Under the pieces are notes generated by a model, which had not been told where the DNA came from, did no database searches, and saw only the letters and a program-made list of their open reading frames with translations. Shown here piece after piece: positions 54,131 to 63,985 of a DNA stretch of 64,000 nucleotides (positions within the stretch are counted from its first letter, which is position 1; every line of letters begins with the position of its first letter). Both the position numbers and the translations under genes were made by a program. The stretch is from contig DASZAN010000027.1 in NCBI GenBank assembly GCA_035945115.1, positions 1 to 64,000 of the forward strand, read 5' to 3'. Source of the DNA: DAHUYF01 sp035945115. GTDB taxonomy: Bacteria > Pseudomonadota > Alphaproteobacteria > ATCC43930 > CGMCC-115725.

Positions 54131-54206
54131 GGGGCAGTAGCTCAGTTGGGAGAGCGCGACGTTCGCAATGTCGAGGTCAGGGGTTCGATCCCCCTCTGCT
54201 CCACCA
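54131..54206 (+). tRNA. tRNA-Ala, anticodon CGC
   Basis: 76 nucleotides fold into a full cloverleaf. The acceptor stem GGGGCAG/CTGCTCC contains the G3-U70 pair that defines alanine, with A73 and an encoded CCA. The D arm is TAGCTCAGTTGGGAGAGC, the anticodon loop TTCGCAA (anticodon CGC at 54164-54166), and the T arm ends GGTTCGATCC. It reads GCG codons. It has its own promoter and terminator. Confidence 0.95.
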
Positions 54207-54211
54207 AATCA

Positions 54212-54244
54212 ACCCGCGGGAATCTCTGATTCTCGCGGGTTTTT
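54212..54244 (+). terminator. rho-independent terminator after tRNA-Ala
   Basis: ACCCGCGGGAAT and ATTCTCGCGGGT (54212-54240) form a stem around CTCTG with one bulge, and five T's follow (54240-54244). It stands six bases past the encoded CCA. Confidence 0.85.
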
Positions 54245-54286
54245 CGTTGCCATCGCGCCTCGGCCGCGGCACGCTGCGATGTTGCC

Positions 54287-54511
54287 ATGAGCGAGACCAC
54301 CATCGCGCTCACGCTCCAGCTGCTGCAATGGCTGGCCGCACGTCCGCGCGACTATCGCGAGGTGATGGAAGCCTGGCGCACCAGTTGCCCGCGCCTCACC
54401 ATCTGGGAGGATGCCTGGAGCGACGGGCTTCTCGCCCGTGACCCCGATACCGGCCAGGTCGCCGTCAGCGAGAAGGGACGGGCGCTCCTCGATCGGCAGG
54501 CGCGCCGCTAG
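54287..54511 (+). CDS. small conserved hypothetical protein
   Basis: 74 residues, helical and soluble: TTIALTLQLLQWLAARPRDY, REVMEAWRTSCPRLTIWEDA and VAVSEKGRALLDRQ. It looks like a winged-helix-like fragment, resembling short uncharacterised alphaproteobacterial proteins as far as I recall; not checked. It starts 43 bases after the tRNA terminator. Confidence 0.65.
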   Translation: MSETTIALTLQLLQWLAARPRDYREVMEAWRTSCPRLTIWEDAWSDGLLARDPDTGQVAVSEKGRALLDRQARR

Positions 54512-54514
54512 CAA

Positions 54515-55564
54515 CTAAAATGCCAGCGTTTGCGCGGCGTCGCGATGCGCGGCAATCATGCCCGCTACGCGCGACGGATCGCCGCGGCCCCAACCGCACT
54601 CGGACGCGATGCCGAAGCGCGCGGCAGCCGTCTTCGCCGCGGCGATACGCGCTTGGTCGCCGGCGGGGTCAGCGTGGTGAATGAGGCCAAGATAGAGCGT
54701 GGTGTCCGATGGCAGCTTCAGCTGCTTCAGCGGCGCAAAATATGCCGCGTCGCTGCGCGACTTCGGCACGGGCAAATGTAGAAAGTCGAGCGGGCGGGCA
54801 AGGCGCGGGATGAAGCCGTTCGCGATCTCGACCATCACGCCCATGTCCTTCGGTTGCAGCAGGTGCTCGTCCTGCGGCGATCCGTAGCAGAGGTGATAGC
54901 CGAGCTCGACTCCCTTGGGCACGCGATTGCCGAGGCGGGCGAGCTCGGCAAAAACCTGCTCCTTCGCGTCGGCGGGCTGCGCTTGGAAGTAGTTCTCGAA
55001 GGCCAGCACTTCCTGGCAGACATCCCATTGGATGGCGAGCTCGTCCCGCGGCATCTCTGCCGTGATCGCGTCCAGCGCACGGACGATCGCTCGTTCATAG
55101 GGCGGCAGAAAATCCGCGAAGGCTTTCGGGCTGATATAAAGAAATCCCGGCCCCATCGGCGTTGGCAGCGATACCTGGAAGCGCACATGCTTGGGAATGA
55201 CACCCGCATCTCGCAGGCGGCGAAAGGTCGCATAGGACTCGATCGCGGCCGGCGCGTAGCCGGTCTCAAACATCACCGATTCGGGAGCAATGCCCGGCTT
55301 GAACCGCAGGCCCGGAATCTCCCGCACCAGCTTGCCGTCCCATTGCACGAACTGGAGCGGCGGCACCGTCGGATCGATCTCCATCGCCGGATGCTCCCGC
55401 AGCATCGTGCGCTGCCACAGGATCCAGTATTTCCGGGGTCCGGTCTCGCCGTCGGGCAAGCGCTTGAGCCACGGACCGAGCTCGCCCGCGAGCGTCTTGA
55501 AGACGCTCTCCGCGTCCGCCATGGCGACGCTGCCGATGAGCTGGACGCCGGGATGCTCCGACAT
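54515..55564 (-). CDS. MetE/UROD-like TIM-barrel protein of unknown function
   Basis: 349 residues from ATG 55564 (GAGAGGA upstream). The start LIGSVAMADAESVFKTLAG and the conserved LKRLPDGETGPRKYWI, LGYHLCYGSPQDEHL and FGIASECGWGRGDPSRV place it in a cobalamin-independent methionine-synthase-like barrel family: His and Cys in HLCYG and Cys in SECGWGRG would fit the zinc site of MetE. It lacks the MetE N-terminal half and is about 350 residues, like the annotated unknowns with a UROD/MetE-like fold. Role unknown; converges on the gene at 54287. Confidence 0.75.
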   Translation of the reverse strand: MSEHPGVQLIGSVAMADAESVFKTLAGELGPWLKRLPDGETGPRKYWILWQRTMLREHPAMEIDPTVPPLQFVQWDGKLVREIPGLRFKPGIAPESVMFETGYAPAAIESYATFRRLRDAGVIPKHVRFQVSLPTPMGPGFLYISPKAFADFLPPYERAIVRALDAITAEMPRDELAIQWDVCQEVLAFENYFQAQPADAKEQVFAELARLGNRVPKGVELGYHLCYGSPQDEHLLQPKDMGVMVEIANGFIPRLARPLDFLHLPVPKSRSDAAYFAPLKQLKLPSDTTLYLGLIHHADPAGDQARIAAAKTAAARFGIASECGWGRGDPSRVAGMIAAHRDAAQTLAF

Positions 55565-55660
55565 GGTTCGATCCTCTCTGCGCAAGCCGCTCGGATCTCG
55601 GCGCACAAACCATCATTCCCGCGGCAAGCGGCGGCACGGGACGGCGACCGGTTTAAAGAT

Positions 55661-56092
55661 TTATGTGCCGGCGATGAAGCTCCGGAGCGAGCTCGTCTCG
55701 TATTCCATCTCATCGAGCCGCGCCTTCACCACGTCGCCGATGCTGATGATGCCGGCGAGCTCGCCGTCCTGTAGCACCGGGATGTGGCGGATGCGGCGCT
55801 TCGTCATCTCCGCCATGAGATCGGCGATGCTGTCGCGCGGCGTGCAGGTGAAGACGCGACGCGTCATGAGCTGCTCGACCTTGGCCTCGAGAAGCTGCGG
55901 GCCCATGCGGGCGAGGCCGTGGATGATGTCGCGCTCGGAAAGAATTCCGTCCACCGCGACGCCGTCGCGGCTCACCACCAGCGCGCCTATGCCCTCGCGG
56001 CGCAGCACGGCAACGGCTTCGGCGATCGGCGCTTGCGGCGTCACCAGGGTCACGGTATCGCCCTTGCCCCGCAAGATTGCGTCAACATTCAT
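55661..56092 (-). CDS. CBS-domain pair protein
   Basis: 143 residues made of two CBS motifs: VTLVTPQAPIAEAVAVLRREG with VDGILSERDIIHGL, and VFTCTPRDSIADLMAEMTKRR with HIPVLQDGELAGIISIGDVV. Stand-alone CBS pairs bind adenosine nucleotides and regulate unknown partners. The tail matches a common alphaproteobacterial protein. Not linked to a kinase or channel here. Confidence 0.92.
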   Translation of the reverse strand: MNVDAILRGKGDTVTLVTPQAPIAEAVAVLRREGIGALVVSRDGVAVDGILSERDIIHGLARMGPQLLEAKVEQLMTRRVFTCTPRDSIADLMAEMTKRRIRHIPVLQDGELAGIISIGDVVKARLDEMEYETSSLRSFIAGT

Positions 56093-56337
56093 GAGGCATC
56101 TCCTCGCTCAATCGAGGCGAGCCCCGGGCCGGTTCGCGGCACTGGGCCGCCCCCTTGCGCCAGAGGTCCGCACCCCCTGCGGGCGGCCTCGGCGTCCCCT
56201 TCAGTCTATGCTGAAATGCCGCCGGTGCCAAAGCGGTTCGGAAAGCCATTCCGTGTCAAAGATTTGCCCCTTGCCTTGCGGTTGCGGCGGGCCGGAGGAT
56301 CGAACCATCACAACTTTTCCCGCGCGGCGGGCGTTGG

Positions 56338-57468
56338 ATGGACATGCCGAAAGGGCGAAAAGGCGCGGCACGGCCCCTGCTGCGGCAGCAGGAGGCCTTG
56401 GCCGCCCTTGGCGCGCTCGCTCTTCGGTCGACCGATCTGCAACAAGTGCTCGCCGAGGCGGCGCGGCTCTGCGCCAGCGGCGCCGGCGTACCGTTCTGCA
56501 AGATCCTCGAGCATCGGAGCGAGTACGGCGACCTCATCGTTCGCGCGGGCGTCGGTTGGCGTGAGGGCGTCGTCGGCGCCGCCGTCGCCAAAGCCGACCG
56601 CTCGACGCCGCCAGGTCGCGCCTTCGTCACGGGAAAGCCGGTCATCACCCGGGATCTGCGCGCTCGCCATGATTTCGTGCTGCCGTCGATCTATGTCGAG
56701 CATGGCATCGCCTCGTCGGCGAACATGCCCATCGCCGGCTTGGGTGTGCTCGAGATCGACAGTACCGAGCCCCGTCAATTCGACGACGATGACACGCTCT
56801 ACCTTGCGGGCTTCGCCAACATGTGCGCCGAGACGGTGGCGCGGCTCCAACGCGAGCGTGCCTTGCAGCAGCTCGTCCGCGACCGCGGCACCTTCCTACG
56901 CGAGCTGCAGCATCGCGTGCGCAATCACCTGCACATGCTCGTGACCTCGGCGCAGGTGCAGGCGGGCCGCACCAAGGACGCGGCGGCAAAGCAGGGGTTC
57001 GAGGAGATGACGCGCCGCATCATGGCGCTCGCGACGCTTTACGACCGCCTCCTCGGCGTGCGCATGGGCGACCGGCTCGATCTCGGCCGCTACATCGCCG
57101 CGCTCTGCGACAACATCGTCGAGTTCGGCACGACGCGCGAGCGCGGCGTCGATCTCCGCTGCCAGGTGGAGCCGATCGAGGTGCCGCTCGAGACCGCGAC
57201 AGCCGCCGGCATCATCGCCAACGAGCTCGTCGCCAACAGCATCGAGCACGCCTTCGGCGCTGGGGCCGGCCGAATCATGGTGGTGCTCGAGCGGAGCGCG
57301 CTCAACCGCGCTCGTCTCGTGGTCGCCGACAACGGCACCGGGATGCCGGCGCGGCCGCGCGGCCTCGGTCTCAACCTGGGGCGCCGCCTCGCGCAACAGC
57401 TCGGCGGCACGCTCGAGCTCAAGCACGCCGACGGCACCCGCTGGGAGATCGAATTTCCCGCGGGCTAG
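56338..57468 (+). CDS. GAF-domain histidine kinase, HisKA_2/HWE-like
   Basis: 376 residues: an N-terminal GAF domain (about 20-175), then the dimer/phosphoacceptor helix LRELQHRVRNHLHMLVTSAQ with the His in LQHRV, and an ATPase domain with N-box IIANELVANSIEHAFG, VVADNGTGMP and GLGLNLGRRLAQQLGGTLEL. HisKA_2 kinases are typical of alphaproteobacterial general-stress and light signalling. No membrane segment, so it is a cytoplasmic sensor; its response regulator is not nearby. Confidence 0.9.
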   Translation: MDMPKGRKGAARPLLRQQEALAALGALALRSTDLQQVLAEAARLCASGAGVPFCKILEHRSEYGDLIVRAGVGWREGVVGAAVAKADRSTPPGRAFVTGKPVITRDLRARHDFVLPSIYVEHGIASSANMPIAGLGVLEIDSTEPRQFDDDDTLYLAGFANMCAETVARLQRERALQQLVRDRGTFLRELQHRVRNHLHMLVTSAQVQAGRTKDAAAKQGFEEMTRRIMALATLYDRLLGVRMGDRLDLGRYIAALCDNIVEFGTTRERGVDLRCQVEPIEVPLETATAAGIIANELVANSIEHAFGAGAGRIMVVLERSALNRARLVVADNGTGMPARPRGLGLNLGRRLAQQLGGTLELKHADGTRWEIEFPAG

Positions 57469-57476
57469 AGCCCCTC

Positions 57477-58685
<1,209 letters not shown>

Positions 58686-58720
58686 GATCCGCTGCCCTTC
58701 TTTCGCAGAAATCGCGCCGG

Positions 58721-58749
58721 TTTTATCGTCAAAAGTGCCGATAGGGCAA
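58721..58749 (-). promoter_or_regulatory. candidate argG promoter
   Basis: On the minus strand TTGCCC (58744-58749) and ATAAAA (58721-58726) are separated by 17 bases, 36 bases upstream of the argG ATG. An alphaproteobacterial-style promoter; inferred from hexamers alone. Confidence 0.4.
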
Positions 58750-58794
58750 GGTCTCACTCATCTCGGGGAGGGCTGCATCAAGCAGTCCTGCAGC

Positions 58795-59694
58795 CTACGG
58801 CACCGCGCGCTTGATGAAATCCGCCGTCTCGGCCAGCGCCTGGCGCGCTTCGGGCAAGAAGGGGGTGAAGAACTGCCAGACATGGGGAAGCTTGTGCCAG
58901 GCACGGAAGCTCACGGCGATGCCGGCGCACGTCGCTTTCTCGGCAAGGCGGCTCGAATCGTCGAGCAGGACCTCGCTGTCGCTCGCCTGGATGAAGAGCG
59001 GCGGCAGCCCCTTGAGCTCGGCATAAAGCGGCGAGGCCAGCGGATTGATGGGCGGCGTCTCGCCGAGATAAATCCGCGCCGTCTGGGCGACGGTCTCGCC
59101 TGAGAACATCGGGTCGCGCTTGTCGTTGGTACGGAGCGAGGCGCCGGTAGCGGCAAGATCGGTCCAGGGCGAGAACAGCACCGCCGCCGCCGGCAGCGGG
59201 TCGCTGGCATCCCGGAGCGAGAGCAGTGTCGCCAGCGCGAGGCCACCCCCAGCGGAATCGCCGGCGATGACCAGCCGCGCCGCCGGCGTGCCGTTGCTGA
59301 GGAGATCGCGATAAGCGGCGACGGCATCCTCGATCGCCGCAGGAAAGCGGTGCTCGGGCGCGAGGCGATAATCCGGCACGAAGACGCGCGCCTCGGCACC
59401 GATCGCGAGCGCGAGCGTGATCGAGCGATGCGTCTCCTGCGAGCAGAAATAATAGCCGCCGCCATGAAGATAGAGGATCGTGCGCCGAAGCTCGCTCGCA
59501 TCGTCGACGCGCTCCACCCACTCGCCGGCACGCGGCGATGACACCTGACGGATGCGCCAGCCCGGCGGGATCCGCGGCTTCATCGCTGTCCGCGCGGCAA
59601 GCGCGCGCGCCTTCGCCACGTCGGGCTCGCCTTTCGCATTGCGCTTGATGCGCCAGCGCAGGATCAGCGTCAGCACGACATTCTGCCAGCTCAT
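58795..59694 (-). CDS. alpha/beta hydrolase, hormone-sensitive-lipase (LipR-like) family
   Basis: 299 residues. The oxyanion motif YLHGGGYYFCSQETHRS is at 77-80, the nucleophile motif GDSAGGG at 145-151 (Ser147), and PEHRFPAAIEDAVAAYRDLL is typical of HSL-type esterases. A hydrophobic N-terminus (WQNVVLTLILRWRIK) might bind membrane. It overlaps the SDR gene by four bases, so the two are coupled. Confidence 0.92.
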   Translation of the reverse strand: MSWQNVVLTLILRWRIKRNAKGEPDVAKARALAARTAMKPRIPPGWRIRQVSSPRAGEWVERVDDASELRRTILYLHGGGYYFCSQETHRSITLALAIGAEARVFVPDYRLAPEHRFPAAIEDAVAAYRDLLSNGTPAARLVIAGDSAGGGLALATLLSLRDASDPLPAAAVLFSPWTDLAATGASLRTNDKRDPMFSGETVAQTARIYLGETPPINPLASPLYAELKGLPPLFIQASDSEVLLDDSSRLAEKATCAGIAVSFRAWHKLPHVWQFFTPFLPEARQALAETADFIKRAVP

Positions 59695-60530
59695 CGCTTT
59701 GATTCTCGCATGTCTCGTCCCCAGAGCCGCTGCAGCACCGCGCCGTAGCGCGTCGGCAACAGACGCTGCAGCGCGTCGAGAAAGCGCGCATCGCCGCCGA
59801 TGAGGACGCGCTTCTCGCCAGCGAGAATGCCGCGCAGGATGCGCTCGGCCGCGGCTTCGGGCGAGGTACGCGCCATCTTGTCGAAGCGCGCCACCGCATC
59901 GCTCCGCCGCGCCTCGCCCACCGTCGCGCCAACGCGGGCACGCGCAGCAATCGGCGTGCGGATGCCGCCGGGATGGACGGTGGTGACTTTGACCCTGCTG
60001 TGGGCAAGCGCAAGCTCATGGCCGAGCGCCTCGCTGAGGCCGCGCACCGCGAACTTGCTCGCGGCATAAGGCGCGTTGCCGGGCGGCGCGATGATGCCGA
60101 AGACGCTCGAGAGATTGACGATGTGCGCATCCGCCTGCTGCTGCAGCAGCGGGAGGAAAAGCTTGATCCCGTGCACCACGCCCCAGAAATTGACGCCCAT
60201 CAGCCAGGCGATCTCGTCGAGCGTGAGCTCCGTCACATTGCCGAGCAAGGCGACGCCGGCGTTGTTGATGAGCAGGTTGGCGCGGCCATGCGCGCGCAGC
60301 ACCGCGTCGCGGAACTCGGTCATCGCCGTGCGGTCGGCGACATCCACCGTATGGGTCGAGACGTTGATGCGCGACGCCCGCGCCTTCACCGCCGTCTCGG
60401 CGAGACCCGCCGGGTCGATATCGGCGATGGCGAGATCGCAGCGCTCGCGCGCGAGCCGCAGCGCGAGCGCGCGGCCGATGCCGCTCCCCGCGCCGGTGAT
60501 GACCGCCACCGCGCCGGTCAACGTGCGCAT
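59691..60530 (-). CDS. short-chain dehydrogenase/reductase
   Basis: 279 residues from ATG 60530. TGAGSGIG at 12-19, NNAG at 89-92, Ser141-142, Tyr155 and Lys159 (YAASK) form a complete classical SDR active site; Asp after AIADIDP suggests NAD(H). The tail RVLIGGDARFLDALQRLLP is typical of SDRs found beside FMO genes. Third-to-last of an FMO-SDR-hydrolase unit; the palindromic repeat at 60556-60600 separates it from the FMO. Confidence 0.93.
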   Translation of the reverse strand: MRTLTGAVAVITGAGSGIGRALALRLARERCDLAIADIDPAGLAETAVKARASRINVSTHTVDVADRTAMTEFRDAVLRAHGRANLLINNAGVALLGNVTELTLDEIAWLMGVNFWGVVHGIKLFLPLLQQQADAHIVNLSSVFGIIAPPGNAPYAASKFAVRGLSEALGHELALAHSRVKVTTVHPGGIRTPIAARARVGATVGEARRSDAVARFDKMARTSPEAAAERILRGILAGEKRVLIGGDARFLDALQRLLPTRYGAVLQRLWGRDMRESKR

Positions 60531-60555
60531 GGATGCGCCCAACGAACGAGCGAGG

Positions 60556-60600
60556 GGGCGACCCTCACCCCTCACCTTCCCAAGTGAGGGCGGCGAGGGC
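60556..60600. repeat. GC-rich palindromic repeat between SDR and FMO genes
   Basis: A CCTCAC/GTGAGG pair with GGCGAGGG, related to but more degraded than the repeats at 15236, 28006 and 49123. It lies within the presumed FMO-SDR-hydrolase transcript. Confidence 0.55.
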
Positions 60601-60623
60601 CAGTGCGCCTGAGACGAAGCGCA

Positions 60624-61967
60624 TCAATAAACGCGGAGATCGGCGTTGGGCCAGGCGAGGGGCGCGTCGCTGGCGAAGGGCGGCGTGGTTGGCGTGATCT
60701 TCTGGCGCAGCTTGCGCTCGGCGCGCGGCACGAGGATCGGCATGAGCCACTTGGCGCGGCGCATCTGGCGCAGCGCCGCGCCGGGATTGATGAGGTGCGA
60801 CGCGGGCGGCTTCTGGCCCATCTCTTTGAGGACGCGGCCCAAGGGGAGCGCCATCTTGTCCTGGAGCGCGACCATCGTCGCCAAGAGATCGGCCGCCTCG
60901 CTCAAGAGCGGGCCGAAGCCGTAGCGCGGCTGCATCGTGCCGATGATGTAAAGATGGCGGTAATCCGGCAGCAGCGCCCCGCCATAGACATGGGCGAGAC
61001 CGCCCGTCACCGGTACCAGCCCCTTCGGCAGGAAGGGGAAGTCGACGTGATATCCCGTGCCGCAGATGATGACGTCGTAGTGGCTGCGCGTGCCGTCGAC
61101 GAATTCGACGCTGTCTCCATCGAAACGCTTGATGTCGGGGCGCGGCTTGATGCGGCCGTGCTTCACGTAATGGAGGAGCTCGGAGTTGATCGTCGGGTGA
61201 TGTTCGAAGATCTTGTGGTCGGGCAAGGGTAGGCCGTAGCGACGGTAGTCGCCGAAGACGACCCTGAGCGCGATCTTGAGAGCAAATCGCTGTAGCCCCA
61301 CCGGCACCCAGAGCGGCAGCGTCTCGACAAGCGGCTTGCCGAGGAGCGTCTTCGGCAGGAACCAGTAGCCGCGCCGGAGGCTGAGATCGCAGCTCTCAGC
61401 GACCCGCGCCGCCTCGCTCGCCACGTCGCAGGCGGAATTGCCGCCGCCCACCACCAGCACGCGCTTTCCTGCGAGTTGCTGCGGGTCCTTGTAGTCCTTG
61501 CTGTGGATGAGCGTGCCGCTGAACGTGCCGGGATAATCGGGAAAGCGCTTGCTCCAGTGATGGCCGTTGCAGACGAGCACGCCCTTGTAGATGCGCCGCT
61601 CGCCGCCGGCGAGGCCGACATCCCAGAGATCGTCGGCGCGCGGCCGCACCAGCACCACCTTGGTATTGAATTCGATGGCGGGCTTGAGATCGAAATGCCG
61701 CGCGTAGTCGCGGAGATAATCCACCATCTGCTGTCGGCTCGGAAAATCCGGATAGTCCGCCGGCATCGGATATTCCGAGAATTCCGTGGTCCTGCGCGAG
61801 GAGATGATGTGCGCGGTGCGGTAGACGCCGTGATACCAGTTGCCGCCGACATCGTCGTCGGCCTCGAATTGGTCATAGGCGACGCTATGCGCCTTGAGCG
61901 CGCGCGCCACGCCGAGCCCGACCGGCCCCGCGCCGATCACCGCCATCCGCTCGCGACGGTCCTCCAC
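60624..61967 (-). CDS. flavin-containing monooxygenase (FMO-type)
   Basis: 447 residues from a GTG at 61967, chosen because GGGAGG sits six bases upstream. Rossmann motif IGAGPVGLGVARAL near the start (GAGPVG at 12-17), FEADDDVGGNW, the FMO fingerprint FSGTLIHSKDY (FxGxxxHxxxY) and a second nucleotide motif VLVVGGGNSACDVASEAARV. It uses NADPH and O2 to oxidise soft nucleophiles or carbonyls. Divergent from the TetR gene; leads the FMO-SDR-hydrolase unit. Confidence 0.93.
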   Translation of the reverse strand: MEDRRERMAVIGAGPVGLGVARALKAHSVAYDQFEADDDVGGNWYHGVYRTAHIISSRRTTEFSEYPMPADYPDFPSRQQMVDYLRDYARHFDLKPAIEFNTKVVLVRPRADDLWDVGLAGGERRIYKGVLVCNGHHWSKRFPDYPGTFSGTLIHSKDYKDPQQLAGKRVLVVGGGNSACDVASEAARVAESCDLSLRRGYWFLPKTLLGKPLVETLPLWVPVGLQRFALKIALRVVFGDYRRYGLPLPDHKIFEHHPTINSELLHYVKHGRIKPRPDIKRFDGDSVEFVDGTRSHYDVIICGTGYHVDFPFLPKGLVPVTGGLAHVYGGALLPDYRHLYIIGTMQPRYGFGPLLSEAADLLATMVALQDKMALPLGRVLKEMGQKPPASHLINPGAALRQMRRAKWLMPILVPRAERKLRQKITPTTPPFASDAPLAWPNADLRVY

Positions 61968-62031
61968 CCTTTTCCTCCCGTGTGTCCGCGAGACCGCGCT
62001 AGGCAATCGCCGCGTCCTCGGCTAGGGTATT

Positions 62032-62052
62032 GGTCACTCTAGGGTGATGACC
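62032..62052. promoter_or_regulatory. palindromic candidate TetR operator
   Basis: In the 113-base gap between the FMO and TetR genes, TCACTCTAGGGTGA (62034-62047) is a near-perfect palindrome, enclosed by GGTCA and TGACC (62032-62036 and 62048-62052). Size, symmetry and position fit the operator of a TetR repressor controlling both genes. Inference from symmetry. Confidence 0.5.
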
Positions 62053-62080
62053 CTATTTGTCAAACGGTATTTGAGGCGGC

Positions 62081-62719
62081 GTGAAGACGCGCGACAAGAT
62101 CCTGAAGACGGCGCTCATGCTCTTCAACGAGCGGGGCGAGGCGCATGTCTCGCTGGGGCAGATCGCGCAGCGCCTCGGCATCAGCGAAGGCAATCTCTGG
62201 TACCATTTCCGCACCAAGGAGGATCTCGTCACTGCGCTCTTCGCCGAGCTCGAGGCGCGCATCGAGGACCATCTCTCGCGCTCGCCGGCCGATTTCGGAC
62301 CGAGTCTTGGCCATTTCGCCGAGCACGCGCGGCAAAGCTACCGCTTCATGTGGGACTACCGCTTTCTCTACCGCCATCGCTGCGATCCCGAGGCGGAGAG
62401 CGCGCTGGCGGCCCGTATCGCGCGCCTTATCGAGCGGGCGCATCGCCATGTCGAAGGCGTGCTCGCCGAGATGGTGCGGCGCGGGCTCATGCGCGCCACG
62501 GCCGCCGAGATCGCCGACCTCGCCGTCAACGCCTGGATCATCTCGCGCTACTGGCTCGATTATCTCCAGGAGCGGCACGGCCGCGACAAGATCAGCGAAA
62601 ATGACCTTCAAGCCGGCGTGAAGCAGCTCTTCGCGCTCTATCATCCTTATCTCACCGCGGCGGCGCTCGCCGAGGTTGCGGCCGCGGCTGCGCCGAAGCG
62701 TAAGATGGCGCAAGGCTAG
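62081..62719 (+). CDS. TetR-family transcriptional regulator
   Basis: 212 residues from GTG 62081. The N-terminal helix-turn-helix is VSLGQIAQRLGISEGNLWYHFRTKEDL, typical TetR with the unusual NLWYHF of a branch with a helical ligand domain (FGPSLGHFAEHARQSYRFMW, DYRFLYRHRCDPEAE). It probably represses the divergent FMO operon through the palindrome in the gap. The next gene starts seven bases after its stop. Confidence 0.9.
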   Translation: MKTRDKILKTALMLFNERGEAHVSLGQIAQRLGISEGNLWYHFRTKEDLVTALFAELEARIEDHLSRSPADFGPSLGHFAEHARQSYRFMWDYRFLYRHRCDPEAESALAARIARLIERAHRHVEGVLAEMVRRGLMRATAAEIADLAVNAWIISRYWLDYLQERHGRDKISENDLQAGVKQLFALYHPYLTAAALAEVAAAAAPKRKMAQG

Positions 62720-62725
62720 GCCGGG

Positions 62726-63985
62726 ATGGGCAAGCGCGGGCGCCGGCTGATCCTTGCCGCGGCGGCGCTTGCACTCGCACCGTTCGCCGCCACGGCCGAG
62801 CCTGGCGCCGATGTCTGCGGCCCCTTCGTGAGCGCCGCGCCGGTGCTCGCGCCGGTGATTGCCACGGGCCTCGCCGGTGCCAACGATCATTCCTTCGGCT
62901 GCCTCGCCTGGCAGAGCTTCATCTATCTCAATTGGCGCGCACGGCCCGACGCGCCGGGCGAGCCCGATCGCGCGGCCCCCTTCGCCGCGCCCGGCGCCAC
63001 GGTCTGGGAGACCTTCGCCGACGCCGAAGCGTTGTTCCGGCCGAACGGCGTGCGGCCGCTCGCCTGGGAGCATGCGAGCGCCGGCCCGCGGCGGCTCGAG
63101 ACGACGATCCAGGCCGATGGCGGCATTCTCGTCGATCGCACCGGAAAGCCCGTCTATTACGAGATCCGGCTCAATCGCGACGAGTTCGCCTACATCGTCG
63201 CCAACAAGCTCTTCGATGCCGAGGCGCAGCTCGCTTTCGCGCGCGAGCAGGGCATCGTGCTGCCGACGGGGCCGAGCGCGCAATATGGGCCCGTCGGCGC
63301 CATCGAGGTGAAAGCGGCGTGGAAGGTGCTCACTCCGGCGGAAGCGGCCGAGCGGCCACGCCGCTTCCACGCCGCCGAGGCGATCCTGCCCGACGGCAGC
63401 CGCGCCTTGATGGGGCTCGTCGGGTTTCATCTCAATCAGCGGGTCGAGGGCTTCGCCCAAGGTCTCTGGGCGAGCTTCGTTCAGATCGACAGCGCGCCAC
63501 TTGCCGGCGAGGGTGAGCGCCGCGGCCGCTATTCCTTCTTCGATCCCGATTGCGGCGGCTGCGCCGCCAATGCCATGACCGAGCCGCCGCAGGCGACGCA
63601 AGTGGAGCAAGTCTTCCCGGTGGCGCCTTCGGTGCGCGCGATCAATGCGTATATGCGCGCGCTCATCCGTGCCACCGAACCTGAGTCGCCGTGGCAGTTC
63701 TACGACCTCGTCGGTGTGCAGTGGCCGCAATTCGCGCTGAGCGCTCCGACGCCGGTGCCCGACCCACAGCGGGGCGCGCGCCAAATGCTGCCGCTGTCGA
63801 TCGGCATGCCGAGCACATCGACACTGATGAACCCGGTGCTCGAAACCTTTCGGCAGTTTCCCAATGTGAGCTGCATCGGCTGCCACGCCCAGGCGGCAAC
63901 CGCGCGACGCGACGCGCGCGGCGCCGCCTATGCCGCCGACTACAGCTTTCTTTTCCGTCGCGCTGAGGCCGCCTCAAGGCGCTGA
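62726..63985 (+). CDS. secreted protein with one CxxCH heme motif
   Basis: 419 residues; signal peptide about 1-24 (cleavage after ATA). Near the C-terminus VSCIGCHAQAATARR gives one CxxCH (Cys383, Cys386, His387), so it could be a monoheme cytochrome c matured by the ccm system in this window. Conserved-looking blocks are FGCLAWQSFIYLNWRA, VYYEIRLNRDEFAYIVANKL and KAAWKVLTP. CGGCAAN at about 276 is another CxxC. No known cytochrome family is recognised. The axial Met candidate is within LSIGMPSTSTLM. It is co-transcribed with the TetR gene. Confidence 0.75.
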   Translation: MGKRGRRLILAAAALALAPFAATAEPGADVCGPFVSAAPVLAPVIATGLAGANDHSFGCLAWQSFIYLNWRARPDAPGEPDRAAPFAAPGATVWETFADAEALFRPNGVRPLAWEHASAGPRRLETTIQADGGILVDRTGKPVYYEIRLNRDEFAYIVANKLFDAEAQLAFAREQGIVLPTGPSAQYGPVGAIEVKAAWKVLTPAEAAERPRRFHAAEAILPDGSRALMGLVGFHLNQRVEGFAQGLWASFVQIDSAPLAGEGERRGRYSFFDPDCGGCAANAMTEPPQATQVEQVFPVAPSVRAINAYMRALIRATEPESPWQFYDLVGVQWPQFALSAPTPVPDPQRGARQMLPLSIGMPSTSTLMNPVLETFRQFPNVSCIGCHAQAATARRDARGAAYAADYSFLFRRAEAASRR

